Made by a program: the position numbers and the translations under genes. Shown here one piece after another: positions 8,033 to 17,056 of a stretch of 33,414 nt of DNA. The first letter of the stretch is position 1. Each line of letters starts with the position of its first letter. This stretch comes from Fulvivirga kasyanovii (GTDB lineage: Bacteria > Bacteroidota > Bacteroidia > Cytophagales > Cyclobacteriaceae): the NCBI RefSeq assembly GCF_009711405.1, contig NZ_SMLW01000644.1, positions 1 to 33,414 on the forward strand. The letters run 5' to 3'. Below the pieces are notes generated by a model, which worked only from the letters and a program-made list of their open reading frames with translations, did no database searches and had not been told where the DNA came from.

Positions 8033-9463
8033 TTACTTTTCCTCTTTCAACCAGAGGCCGTCCATTTCTTCGAGGGTTTTTCCTTTTGTTTCAGGAATTA
8101 ATTTCCAAACAAATATTATGGTAACGATACACAAACTGGCAAATATAAAATAAGGCAAACCTCCATTAAAAACATCCTTGTTTACTTTACTCCCAACAAG
8201 CAGAGGAAATACACCAGCAACAATAGCATTGAACAACCACTGTGCCGCCACTGCAAGTGACATAGCCGCACTTCTTACTTTATTGGGGAATATTTCAGAT
8301 AATAATACCCATGTTATCGGGCCCATTGACAAAGCGAAAGAAGCAATAAATACCAACATTCCAATTAAAGATACCCAACCAAGCTGATCAAGATATATTG
8401 ATGTTCCTAAAGACGCAATCCCTAAGAACATGCCTAATGTACCCATTATAAGTAGCGGTTTTCTACCCCATTTATCGACTTGATAAATAGCAACAAATGT
8501 AAATACAAGATTCACTGCACCCAAAAGAATTTGCTGCTTCAGTGCATCCTCAGGCCCGTACCCCAATACATTACTAAATATTTCAGCACCATAATACAAA
8601 ATAGCATTGATACCAGTGACCTGTTGAAGTATAGATAGCGATATGCCTATAAACAACACTAATCTCATACTTTTAGAAAAAACAGACACTCTTTCTACCT
8701 TTGTTTCAATAAACAGTGACTCTTTAATTTCCCTGTACTCTCGTTCTGCCTCCTGTGGTGAGGTTGTTACTTTTGCAAGCACTACTTTGGCTTCCTCTTC
8801 CCGGCCTTTCATCATTAACCAACGTGGAGAATGAGGTACAAAGAATAACAGTAAAAAGAATGCTAATGCTGGCACCAACTCAGACCAGAACATCACCCTC
8901 CAGCCGGTTTTAACATTGTACTCATGCAGTGCTTCAAGCTCCTCAGGACCAAGAGCAGAATTATCTCCCCCTCCGATAAAGTATGTAGCCAGAAAAACTA
9001 CAAAGAAACCAATAACAATAGCTAACTGGTAGTAGGAAACCAACCTGCCACGCTCTTTTGGAGGTGCTACCTCAGCAATATACATGGGAGCAGTCATAGA
9101 GGCTATTCCAACGCCAATCCCTCCAATTATTCTAAAGATTGCTAAGGTGGTGAGTGATTCAGGAATTCCCGATCCCCATGCAGATAAGGCAAATAAAAAG
9201 CCTGAAAGAATTAATGAATATTTTCTACTAAGCTTAGAACTTAGATACCCCGCCATTAAAGCTCCTACGAGACACCCTACAAGAGCACTACTTACAGCCC
9301 ATCCCTGCTCTGCTTTTGTAAAAGAAAAATACTCTGTAAAATAAAGTTGTGACCCTCCGATTACACCGGTGTCGTATCCAAACAAAAGGCCACCAAGGGT
9401 AGCCACTACAGTAATTCCAAGGATGAACCTTTTGGAGTTTCCCGTATTTTCGATTTCATTCAT
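8033..9463 (-). CDS. MFS sugar porter (XylE/GLUT-like)
   Basis: 476 residues with 12 predicted membrane helices. Signatures of the sugar porter family are all present: GGLLFGYDTGVIGGS in helix 1, RIIGGIGVGIASMTAPMYI, the PPKERGRLVSYYQLAI loop, PHSPRWLMMKGR before the central loop, QQVTGINAILYYGAEIF in helix 7 and the C-terminal PETKGKTLEEMD. Members carry glucose, xylose or other hexoses with H+ across the inner membrane. As the last gene of the PUL it would import the glucose made by the periplasmic glucosidases. It is 86 bases from the upstream GH16 gene, more than most gaps in this operon, and that gap holds a palindromic operator-like site. Confidence 0.94.
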   Translation of the reverse strand: MNEIENTGNSKRFILGITVVATLGGLLFGYDTGVIGGSQLYFTEYFSFTKAEQGWAVSSALVGCLVGALMAGYLSSKLSRKYSLILSGFLFALSAWGSGIPESLTTLAIFRIIGGIGVGIASMTAPMYIAEVAPPKERGRLVSYYQLAIVIGFFVVFLATYFIGGGDNSALGPEELEALHEYNVKTGWRVMFWSELVPALAFFLLLFFVPHSPRWLMMKGREEEAKVVLAKVTTSPQEAEREYREIKESLFIETKVERVSVFSKSMRLVLFIGISLSILQQVTGINAILYYGAEIFSNVLGYGPEDALKQQILLGAVNLVFTFVAIYQVDKWGRKPLLIMGTLGMFLGIASLGTSIYLDQLGWVSLIGMLVFIASFALSMGPITWVLLSEIFPNKVRSAAMSLAVAAQWLFNAIVAGVFPLLVGSKVNKDVFNGGLPYFIFASLCIVTIIFVWKLIPETKGKTLEEMDGLWLKEEK

Positions 9464-9492
9464 GCTGATAATGTTTCTTTTGGTTAGTTGAT

Positions 9493-9506
9493 TTCAAACG
9501 TTTGCA
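9493..9506. promoter_or_regulatory. LacI/cre-like palindrome upstream of the sugar porter gene
   Basis: The 10-bp perfect palindrome CAAACGTTTG (9495-9504) sits about 30 bases before the MFS start. Read on the minus strand as TGCAAACGTTTGAA it matches the general LacI-family pattern TGNAANCGNWNNCA at all but one position. Its AAACGTTT core also occurs in the susC upstream region (20333-20340). Confidence 0.45.
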
Positions 9507-9544
9507 AAAACTTTTGAGAGGAATATGAAGTTGATTAAACGTGC

Positions 9545-9572
9545 GCCCATCAGTGGTTGACGGGCTTTTTTT
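9545..9572 (+). terminator. Plus-strand hairpin with T7 tract at the GH16 3' end
   Basis: GCCCaTCA, loop GTGGT, TGAcGGGC at 9545-9565, followed by seven T at 9566-9572. As an intrinsic terminator it works on the plus strand, where no gene is seen, and it overlaps the end of the minus-strand GH16 gene. It may stop antisense transcription into the PUL. Confidence 0.4.
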
Positions 9573-10374
9573 CTGTCGCATAATTCGCTTCATGGACTCG
9601 AATATAATCAATTTCCAGTCTTTGAGGCCATATTTTTTCATCAATTCCATATTTGCCTCCCCAGTCTCCACCTACCGCAAGGTTAAATATGATGTGGAAC
9701 TGCTGATCAAAAGGCCAGCCTTCCTGTCCTTCTCCTTTGCTCTCAATAGTGTAATATTTCTCTCCGTCTACAAACCAACTGATGTGCTCCGGACTCCAGT
9801 CGATGGCATAGGTATGAAAGTTTTCATGCAGGTCATCAACATAGATGCTATCGGACTTTTGGGTACCAATACGGTGGTTATATTTTTTAGTATGAATGGT
9901 GCCGTAAACCATTCCCTGATTATACCCAACATGTTCCATAATATCTATTTCACCGTCCTTTGGCCAGTCAAGCGGACGATCTAACGTAGGGAGCATCCAA
10001 ATGGCCGGCCATGTGCCTTTGCCATAGGGTAATTTTGCCCTGATTTCAATGTAACCATATTGCCAGTCGCCCTTACCTGTGCTCACCACCTTGGAAGAGG
10101 TGTAGCCATAAGCTTTTCCCTCCACCTTATGGGCCTCAATGATTAGCCTGCCATTGGTCACCCTTACATTTTCAGGGTTGTCTGTGTAGAATTGTAATTC
10201 ATTATTGCCCCATCCGCAGATATGAGGACAGCCATCTCCAAGTTCGAAACCCCACTTGGCAGAATCAGGCGCCCCCTCATAGTTGAACTCATCGCTCCAA
10301 ATCAACTGTCCTTCCTGTGACTTAGCCAGTACTGCCATGCTTAAAAGCAAAACGGTTAATATTATCTTTCTCAT
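9550..10374 (-). CDS. GH16 endo-beta-1,3-glucanase (laminarinase), soluble secreted form
   Basis: 274 residues: signal peptide to about residue 20 without a lipobox, then a single GH16 jelly-roll domain. The catalytic motif GEIDIMEH supplies Glu142 (nucleophile), Asp144 and Glu147 (acid/base) in the ExDxxE beta-bulge form common in laminarinases. WGNNELQFYT, WPAIWMLP and the C-terminal FNLAVGGDW are also typical. It should cut internal beta-1,3 or mixed-linkage glucan bonds, probably in the periplasm because it has no lipid anchor. It lies four bases after the GH3 gene. The closest alternative is a lichenase, which cannot be excluded without biochemistry. Confidence 0.94.
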   Translation of the reverse strand: MRKIILTVLLLSMAVLAKSQEGQLIWSDEFNYEGAPDSAKWGFELGDGCPHICGWGNNELQFYTDNPENVRVTNGRLIIEAHKVEGKAYGYTSSKVVSTGKGDWQYGYIEIRAKLPYGKGTWPAIWMLPTLDRPLDWPKDGEIDIMEHVGYNQGMVYGTIHTKKYNHRIGTQKSDSIYVDDLHENFHTYAIDWSPEHISWFVDGEKYYTIESKGEGQEGWPFDQQFHIIFNLAVGGDWGGKYGIDEKIWPQRLEIDYIRVHEANYATEKKPVNH

Positions 10375-10378
10375 AAAT

Positions 10379-12661
10379 CTAATGCTTTAAATAAAATCCG
10401 GATTGCTTTACATCTTCAGAGCTTGACCCAATAAACAGTTGAAAAGCTCCGGGCTCAGCTTTGTGAGACATATCAATAGTATAAAAAGCGAGGTCTTCTG
10501 AGGTAATTTCAAACTCAACCTCTTTGGTCTCCCCGTTTTTGATCATCAGCTTCTTAAAACCTTTTAGCTCTTTAACCGGTCTTGTTACACTTCCTACAAG
10601 ATCCCTGATATACAACTGCACCACTTCTTCCCCGTCATAAGGCCCCGTATTGGTTACCTTTACAGAAGCTTTTAAGGTTTGATCAAATCCAATGGTGTCA
10701 GCACTTAGCTGTATCTCGGAATATTCGAAAGTGGAATAGCTCAGGCCATGCCCAAAAGGATACAGCGGAGTGTTTTGCACATCCCTGTATTTAGACTTGT
10801 AAACGCGTTCGCTTTTGGGTTCAGAGTAATCTCCTTCATAGGGTCTGCCGGTATTTTTATGGTTATAATAAATCGGCACTTGCCCCACATTGCGGGGAAA
10901 GGTTACTGGCAACTTACCGGATGGGTTATAATCACCAAAAAGGACGTCGGCTGCAGCATGACCGGATTCAGAACCCAAAGTCCACACTTCAAGGATCGCG
11001 GCTATGTTTTCATCCAGCCAACTCAGGTCCATGGCGCGGCCACTCATTACCACAGCTACCACTGGTTTTCCTGTTTCCGCTACGGCCTTCATCAAGTCAA
11101 GCTGAATACCGGGAAGCTGGATATTTGAACGTGAGCCTGCTTCTCCATTCATAACAGCACTCTCCCCCACTACCATAACCACCACATCCGCAGACCGTGC
11201 TACGGTTACTGCATTGGCGATCTTATCCCGGTTATCATCATACAGGTTGCACCCTTCGGCCGAAATTACTTTAGTGTTTGGACCAACAGCATCCTGAATG
11301 CCTTTTAAAAAGGTAACAGGGTGTTGTGCTTCTCCAAAAAATGACCATGTACCATTCATGTCGGCATGGTTATCAGCCAATGGGCCAATGACGGCGATGG
11401 TTCCTGCATCTTTATTCAGCGGCAACAACTGACCTTCGTTTTTCAGCATCACTATGGATTTTCTTGCCACATCACGGGCAACTTCCAGATGCTCTTTGGC
11501 CCGGATGTCTTGAGCTTCCCTTACCGTATCACTGTATCTGTAAGGATCATCAAACAGCCCCAGGTCAAATTTTAATTTTAGTACATTTCTGACTGCAGCA
11601 TCAAGATGCTTTTCCTCTAGCTTTCCTTCTTCTATCAACCTGGGTATTTCGATGAGATAAGCGTCACCCATCATGTCCATGTCCACACCGGCTTTCAGAG
11701 CCATGGATGCTGCTTCGGCAACATTGGCCACATTGCCATGGGAAACCATTTCGTTAATAGATTGCCAGTCAGAGACTACCATACCTTTAAAGCCCCACTC
11801 GCCTCTGAGGATGTCGCGAAGCAAAAATGCGTTACCGGAAGCCGGCACACCATTTAATTCATTAAAAGAAGTCATGATAGTGGCTGCCCCTGCATCAATT
11901 CCCGCTTTATAAGGTGGCAGGTAGGTCTCTCTTAAAGACCGTTCTGACATATCCACCGTATTGTAGTCGCGACCGCCTTCAGGTGCACCGTAAGCGGCAA
12001 AGTGTTTAACGCACGCTGCCATGGTTTGGGCATCAGAAAGGGACTCTCCCTGAAAGCCACGAACTCTGGCCATGGCTACCTGAGAGCCCAGGTATGGGTC
12101 TTCACCAGCACCTTCTGCCATTCTTCCCCATCTCGGGTCGCGGCTGATGTCTACCATGGGCGCAAAATTGAAGGTAATACCGGCTGCCGTGGATTCAATG
12201 GCTGCTATCTTTTCCGCCTTTTCTATGGCTTCCATGTCCCAACTGGCCGCAGAAGCCAGTGGTATAGGGAATACAGTTTTAAAACCATGGATCACATCTG
12301 CTCCAAAAAGCAGGGGAATTCCCAGACGTGATTCTTCAACAGCTATTTGTTGTAGCCTTTTCGTATAAGCGGCTCCGTGTACGTTAAAGAGGCCTGTCAG
12401 CTTGCCTTGTTTTATCAATTCATCAAATTTGTCTGACTCGGTTGTTCTTACCGTGGGGCCTGTATTGAAAAGGTCGCCTACGTAAAAATTCAATTGTCCT
12501 ACCTTCTCCTCAACAGTCATTTGCCCAATAAGCTTCTCTATCCTTTCATTTTCAGGCTGCTTCCCTTCTGAGGTGGCCTTATCCCCCGACTCCTCAACCG
12601 AGCATCCTAAAAAAGACGCTGCTATTGCCGTAAATATTAATGCGTATACTTTTCTTTTCAC
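10379..12661 (-). CDS. GH3 beta-glucosidase lipoprotein (BglX-like)
   Basis: 760 residues with a lipoprotein signal (lipobox ending in Cys20) followed by acidic residues that may direct surface export. An N-terminal (beta/alpha)8 domain holds RDPRWGR, KHFAAYG (Lys219-His220) and the nucleophile Asp298 in GMVVSDWQS. A second alpha/beta sandwich starts near residue 400 and includes GESAVMNGEAGSRS. A fibronectin-III-like domain closes the protein (VKVTNTGPYDGEEVVQLY and onward). Full length for the BglX type. It should release glucose from the non-reducing ends of beta-linked oligosaccharides produced by the two GH16 enzymes flanking it in the operon. Confidence 0.95.
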   Translation of the reverse strand: MKRKVYALIFTAIAASFLGCSVEESGDKATSEGKQPENERIEKLIGQMTVEEKVGQLNFYVGDLFNTGPTVRTTESDKFDELIKQGKLTGLFNVHGAAYTKRLQQIAVEESRLGIPLLFGADVIHGFKTVFPIPLASAASWDMEAIEKAEKIAAIESTAAGITFNFAPMVDISRDPRWGRMAEGAGEDPYLGSQVAMARVRGFQGESLSDAQTMAACVKHFAAYGAPEGGRDYNTVDMSERSLRETYLPPYKAGIDAGAATIMTSFNELNGVPASGNAFLLRDILRGEWGFKGMVVSDWQSINEMVSHGNVANVAEAASMALKAGVDMDMMGDAYLIEIPRLIEEGKLEEKHLDAAVRNVLKLKFDLGLFDDPYRYSDTVREAQDIRAKEHLEVARDVARKSIVMLKNEGQLLPLNKDAGTIAVIGPLADNHADMNGTWSFFGEAQHPVTFLKGIQDAVGPNTKVISAEGCNLYDDNRDKIANAVTVARSADVVVMVVGESAVMNGEAGSRSNIQLPGIQLDLMKAVAETGKPVVAVVMSGRAMDLSWLDENIAAILEVWTLGSESGHAAADVLFGDYNPSGKLPVTFPRNVGQVPIYYNHKNTGRPYEGDYSEPKSERVYKSKYRDVQNTPLYPFGHGLSYSTFEYSEIQLSADTIGFDQTLKASVKVTNTGPYDGEEVVQLYIRDLVGSVTRPVKELKGFKKLMIKNGETKEVEFEITSEDLAFYTIDMSHKAEPGAFQLFIGSSSEDVKQSGFYLKH

Positions 12662-12722
12662 TTAATCAAAATGTTTTCGCCAGCCTCTAAAAGTAAATGC
12701 CGACCTGATGAAATACTTGTTT

Positions 12723-13841
12723 TTATTGCTCCTGGAAAACCCTCACGTAGTCCACAATCATTTTTTGTGGGAATACTGTATTCGCATCCGGACTTCCAGG
12801 CCAGTTCCCTCCTACTGCTACATTGAATATAAAGAAGAAATCATTCTGGAATTCACTGAGGTCAGCAGGTGTGGTGTCTACTTCGTTGAACTTCACATCA
12901 TCCACGTACCAGGTAATTGAAGTTGCATCCCATACTATTGAAAAGACGTGAAACTCATCAGCAAATATTCCTGAGCTCAGGGTATAGCTGTCACCATAGT
13001 TGACATTGCTGCCGCCGTTATCCCAGTGTATGGTGCCATGCACGGTATTGTCCCTGCCAGTCGCACTGCCACCAATCATTTCCATGATATCGATCTCGCC
13101 ACATTTTGCCCAGCCTACAGTGTTAAAATTTGAACCCAACATCCATAGGGCAGGCCAAATACCCTGGCCTTGGGGAAGGGCGGCCCTAATGTCAATACGT
13201 CCGTACTGGAACGTTTGATTACCTGCCGTAATGATCCTGGACGAGGTATAATCTCTGCCTCCAAAGCTTTCTTCTTTGGCTGTTATGATCAGGTATCCGT
13301 CCCGGACTTCAGTATTTTCTTCTCTGTAATATTGCAACTCGTTATTGCCCCAGCCATTGCTACCTGTCCCTATTTCATAGGTCCAATCACCACTAAGGGC
13401 AGTCCCTCCGAACTCATCCTGCCACACCAGCGTCATGCCATCATAGCTTTCAGGGGTGGTATATCCTTCCGAGGGAATATCCGTCGGGGTGCTGTCATCT
13501 TCAAGTTGGATGACTACCTCTTTTTCAACACTAACAAACTGACTACTGGTGGCATGTGCCTGAACGGTTACTATATACGTTCCTGATTCAGTGTATTTAT
13601 ATGCAGCTTTTCCATCATTAGAAATGGTAGCTGCTTCATTGGGTAAGCCAAAATAGTAGCTGTAAAAATTAACATTATCGGCAGTGGCCGTAAAAGCTAC
13701 TGACCCAGGATTGTTTTCATCTTCCTGAAGGTCGAGCTTCAGGTTTGAGGGTAGAACTATTGTTGGCTCTCCTTCATCTCCTGAACAACGATACCAACAA
13801 AACGATATCAAAATTATCAATACAACATTGTGTCTCTTCAT
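12723..13841 (-). CDS. PKD-GH16 lipoprotein, surface laminarinase
   Basis: 372 residues from the ATG at 13841, selected because it opens a lipoprotein signal with Cys19 followed by SGDEGEP; an upstream in-frame start lies inside an intercistronic hairpin. A PKD-like beta-sandwich occupies about 28-112, then a short linker and a GH16 domain from about 135. The active-site motif GEIDIME gives Glu249, Asp251 and Glu254. WGNNELQYY and FNVAVGGNWPGS mirror the second GH16 in the operon. The lipid anchor, acidic export signal and binding-type module suggest it works on the cell surface, making oligosaccharides for SusC/D import, while its paralogue works inside. Confidence 0.94.
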   Translation of the reverse strand: MKRHNVVLIILISFCWYRCSGDEGEPTIVLPSNLKLDLQEDENNPGSVAFTATADNVNFYSYYFGLPNEAATISNDGKAAYKYTESGTYIVTVQAHATSSQFVSVEKEVVIQLEDDSTPTDIPSEGYTTPESYDGMTLVWQDEFGGTALSGDWTYEIGTGSNGWGNNELQYYREENTEVRDGYLIITAKEESFGGRDYTSSRIITAGNQTFQYGRIDIRAALPQGQGIWPALWMLGSNFNTVGWAKCGEIDIMEMIGGSATGRDNTVHGTIHWDNGGSNVNYGDSYTLSSGIFADEFHVFSIVWDATSITWYVDDVKFNEVDTTPADLSEFQNDFFFIFNVAVGGNWPGSPDANTVFPQKMIVDYVRVFQEQ

Positions 13842-13859
13842 AAAACTATATATTAATGA

Positions 13860-13883
13860 GGGATGCCTGAGGTCAGGCACCCC
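13860..13883 (-). repeat. Intercistronic hairpin between PKD protein and PKD-GH16 genes
   Basis: On the minus strand GGGGTGCCTGA, CC, TCAGGCATCCC; 11 pairs with one G-U wobble, in a 50-base gap of the PUL operon. There is no U run. It could be an mRNA processing or stability element that lets the surface proteins and enzymes accumulate at different levels. Confidence 0.6.
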
Positions 13884-13891
13884 TCCTTGAA

Positions 13892-15562
13892 TTATTCAGC
13901 AATAAGAATAAAGTTCCAGAATGCTCCTCCGACCTCACCTGCTGATACGTCTATGGTTATTCCTAAAACCTCATTTTCTCCATCATTCACATAAAAAAGT
14001 ACCTCATAGGTTACCGATGCATCATCGAATGGCGGCGCGGCGTTATACTCTCCTCCATTGTAAGCTTTGGGCAAGGCTATAAATGCCCCGGTTCCAGTTA
14101 CTGTTATTGTAGAAGGGTCACTACCCACTCCCTCCTGTAAGCTGAAATCATGACTGCCTGATCTCCAGTCTTCACCGTTGGTACCTAATAAGTCGCCTTC
14201 ATTCTGACACCCATCAGGAAGTCCCATATACGCTTCAGCAAACACATCTCCGTTTGCATCATATATGTATCTGTCATCAGACCTGAAGATAAACTCATCA
14301 TTAAATAGGCAAGGTCTATCTCCTGATAAATCAGCACTACCAAACCACTCTGTACTACCTTTAAACGGACCGACTCCGAACGCTCCTGGCGCAGGTAGTA
14401 GCTTCCATGATTTTTGAGAATCTCCTGTAAGTTGAGAATAAGTGATCTTGTTTGAAGTAGCCAGAATAAGCATTTGAGAAGTATAGTTACTGCCATTCTC
14501 ATTTGTAGCTGTTAATTTCACTGTGTAGAGTCCCGCCTGAGCATAATTGTGTACAGGATTTTCCTCTGTAGAACTATTGCCATCTCCAAAATCCCAACTA
14601 TAAAAATCTGCATCGCCAGTACTATTAGTAAAAGATACTTCCAGACCGTTTTTTGCATACACAAAAGATGGTGTTGGGGGCGTTGCATTTGCAACATCCA
14701 AAGGAATCAGAGTTTGAAACCATGACAAATCTGGAGTTGAAGCATCGAGATATTTTAATACAATCTTCTCCTCCTCAATTGCCAGAATTTGATATTTAGA
14801 AACACCAGTATAGTATCCAATAAACCCGGGGTTGGATATTGTCAAAAACTGATTCCCGTCAACATCTTCTGTAATAGACCAGGTTAAGTTTTCAGGAGCA
14901 TCATAAGGAGCAGTAAAGTCACCAGCATTTTCATAAGCACCAGGAAAACTTCCTGCTTGCTGAGTGTTAATAAATACATCTCCATTTGTACTTTGAATAT
15001 AGCTAAAACCTGACAATTTAAAGGTAAATTCATCATTATATAACCCCGCTCCTGCCTTATCGTTTGGAGGTGCAGAATAATAAGAAGGCCAGGTCGCGTC
15101 CGCAGGTCCAACTCCAAAATGTCCTGGTAATTTAGCATCTATCACCCATGTTTTACCTTCAGTGTTATCAGAACCGCCTGTTAACATATTGTAAACAGGA
15201 ATATCTAACATTGAAGGATTCGTTTCAGCTATCTCTATAGTAGTGGTCGACGAGATACTTCCTCCGGAAGTATACACCGTCAAGGTAACCTCATAAGTTC
15301 CCTTGAGAGGAAAGGCTCCGGTCACATCATCACCTTTGGCACCGCTTCCGTTACCAAAATCCCACACTTTAAGAAAAGCGGAAGATGAATTTTTAAAATG
15401 TATGATGTTTTCATTTTCAGCATTCACTGTCACACTTATGGCAGCATCTTCTGCAGTTGGTGGTGGTCCTATTTCAAGATCCTCCTCACCGTGTGGATCA
15501 CAGGCGGTAAACAATACCAGAAGCGCCAGTATCCATTTGAAATTTATAATTAAGGTCTTCAT
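13892..15562 (-). CDS. PKD-repeat surface glycan-binding lipoprotein (SusE/F position)
   Basis: 556 residues, lipoprotein signal with Cys21 followed by DPHGEEDLE. Two PKD domains are visible: about 40-112 (VWDFGNGSGAKG) and 297-370 (YSWDFGDGNSS). Each is followed by a similar module of about 150 residues: 127-290 and 377-556 share LTG, FGVGP, a Trp, NDEF and NGDVF in the same order, so the whole unit looks duplicated. No glycosidase motif is present. Encoded right after SusD, it most likely binds beta-glucan at the surface, like SGBPs in other PULs. The sequence alone does not show which residues bind sugar. Confidence 0.87.
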   Translation of the reverse strand: MKTLIINFKWILALLVLFTACDPHGEEDLEIGPPPTAEDAAISVTVNAENENIIHFKNSSSAFLKVWDFGNGSGAKGDDVTGAFPLKGTYEVTLTVYTSGGSISSTTTIEIAETNPSMLDIPVYNMLTGGSDNTEGKTWVIDAKLPGHFGVGPADATWPSYYSAPPNDKAGAGLYNDEFTFKLSGFSYIQSTNGDVFINTQQAGSFPGAYENAGDFTAPYDAPENLTWSITEDVDGNQFLTISNPGFIGYYTGVSKYQILAIEEEKIVLKYLDASTPDLSWFQTLIPLDVANATPPTPSFVYAKNGLEVSFTNSTGDADFYSWDFGDGNSSTEENPVHNYAQAGLYTVKLTATNENGSNYTSQMLILATSNKITYSQLTGDSQKSWKLLPAPGAFGVGPFKGSTEWFGSADLSGDRPCLFNDEFIFRSDDRYIYDANGDVFAEAYMGLPDGCQNEGDLLGTNGEDWRSGSHDFSLQEGVGSDPSTITVTGTGAFIALPKAYNGGEYNAAPPFDDASVTYEVLFYVNDGENEVLGITIDVSAGEVGGAFWNFILIAE

Positions 15563-15573
15563 ATCTGTGATTT

Positions 15574-17052
15574 TTAGTAATTATCATTTTGTTTCCAACC
15601 GGCACCTGCAAGGTCTATTTCGATCTGAGGGATTGGGAATACCTCATGCTTGCCGGCTACAAAACCATCGATATTGGCAGCAGCCTGTCCTGTCCTTACC
15701 AGGTCAAAAAACCTGTGCCCTTCTCCGGCAAGTTCTACCCTTCGCTCTTTAAGTATGGCATCAGTGAGGTTCTGGCCAGTCAAACTAAGCTGATCAAGAT
15801 CAGCCCTGTCCCTTACTTCATTTAAATATCCCAGGGCTTTGGAGTCATCAATACCTCCCCTGTTGAGTGCTTCGGCAGCCATCAGCAGTACGTCCGCATA
15901 GCGGATAGCCCTGTAGTTTACCGGACTGGTAAGGTGTACATCACCCTGGCCGATATCAGCAGCTCTGGGGATGTATTTGTGATTGTAATATCCTGTGTGC
16001 TCATAACCTTTGGTATAGGTAACTTCTTCCTCCTGAGCAGCCGCAAAGGCTTCAATGTCAAGGATAGTAGGCTCAAAACGCAGATCGCCAGACTCAAAAG
16101 CATCGACAAGGTCTTGAGTAGGGACATTAAAGCTAAAACCATCTGCATACAAAGGCCCGTCATATCCTCGAATACCATTGAAGCCTACGGCAACATTACC
16201 TTCCACACATTGCAGGCACTCAAAACCGGCACCTTCTTCATTAGTGTACTGGATCTCAAATACCGACTCTATGTTGTTCTCATTTTGAGTCAGGAAAAGG
16301 GTACTGTAATCATCAAACAGATCGTATACACCCAAACCTATTACCTGCTCCAATGCATCTGCTGCCTCTGAGAATTCGTCCTGGTACAGGTGTGCTTTAC
16401 CGAGCAGGGCCAATGCGGCTCCTTTGGTAGCTCTGCCAAGCTGGGCAGGGGTTACGTCAAGATTTGCAGCAGCATACTCAAGGTCTTTTTCTATTTGGGT
16501 ATAAACCTCAGCTTTGGGTGAACGCGGAATAGAGCTAAGCCCTTCGAAGGTTGCCCTTTCATCAACAATAAGTGGCAGGTCTCCAAATATCTTGACGAGT
16601 TCAAAATAATAGTAAGCTCTCAAAAAAGCAGCTTCAGCCAATATCTGCTCTTTACCTTCAAAGTCGATCTTGTCTTTGTTTTCAAAGATATAGTTGGTGC
16701 GGCTTATTCCTGCATACATCCATGACCAGATGTTGCGTAACTGGTCATTCACTGCACCATGTCGCATGTCGTCGATCTCCTGTAGGGCAATTACGTCATT
16801 AGCGTTTTCACCCCCAGCAAGGGTATTGTCGGAAGCTATGTCTCCAACCCAAACATTGATGTATGAAGCCTGCAACAAATCATAGGCTCCCACAACTGCG
16901 TCTTCGTAATCTTGTGGTGAATTGAAATAGCTATCTGCATCAATTGTGGCAGCCGGATCTATATCCACATAGTCATCACTACACCCAAAAAAGGTTAGCT
17001 GACATATTGTCACAAGAATATATTTCAAATATCTTTTTGTATTGATAATCAT
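15574..17052 (-). CDS. susD: SusD/RagB-family glycan-binding lipoprotein
   Basis: 492 residues. The signal ends in a lipobox (TFFGC, Cys24) followed by SDDYVDID, a good Bacteroidota surface-export signal. The alpha-helical TPR-like core is typical: YFNSPQDYEDAVVGAYDLL near the start, AEAAFLRAYYYFELVKIFGDLPL in the middle, and the C-terminal LNEVRDRADL and ERRVELAGEGHRFFDLVRTG segments. SusD proteins form a lid over the SusC barrel and bind the incoming oligosaccharide. The start lies four bases after the SusC stop. The symbol is used in the family sense, since the substrate here is predicted to be beta-glucan, not starch. Confidence 0.96.
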   Translation of the reverse strand: MIINTKRYLKYILVTICQLTFFGCSDDYVDIDPAATIDADSYFNSPQDYEDAVVGAYDLLQASYINVWVGDIASDNTLAGGENANDVIALQEIDDMRHGAVNDQLRNIWSWMYAGISRTNYIFENKDKIDFEGKEQILAEAAFLRAYYYFELVKIFGDLPLIVDERATFEGLSSIPRSPKAEVYTQIEKDLEYAAANLDVTPAQLGRATKGAALALLGKAHLYQDEFSEAADALEQVIGLGVYDLFDDYSTLFLTQNENNIESVFEIQYTNEEGAGFECLQCVEGNVAVGFNGIRGYDGPLYADGFSFNVPTQDLVDAFESGDLRFEPTILDIEAFAAAQEEEVTYTKGYEHTGYYNHKYIPRAADIGQGDVHLTSPVNYRAIRYADVLLMAAEALNRGGIDDSKALGYLNEVRDRADLDQLSLTGQNLTDAILKERRVELAGEGHRFFDLVRTGQAAANIDGFVAGKHEVFPIPQIEIDLAGAGWKQNDNY

Positions 17053-17056
17053 GATA

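Noticed and set aside
13842-13880. Longer start for the PKD-GH16 gene
   Set aside because: It would place 13 residues before a clean lipoprotein signal and run through the intercistronic hairpin.
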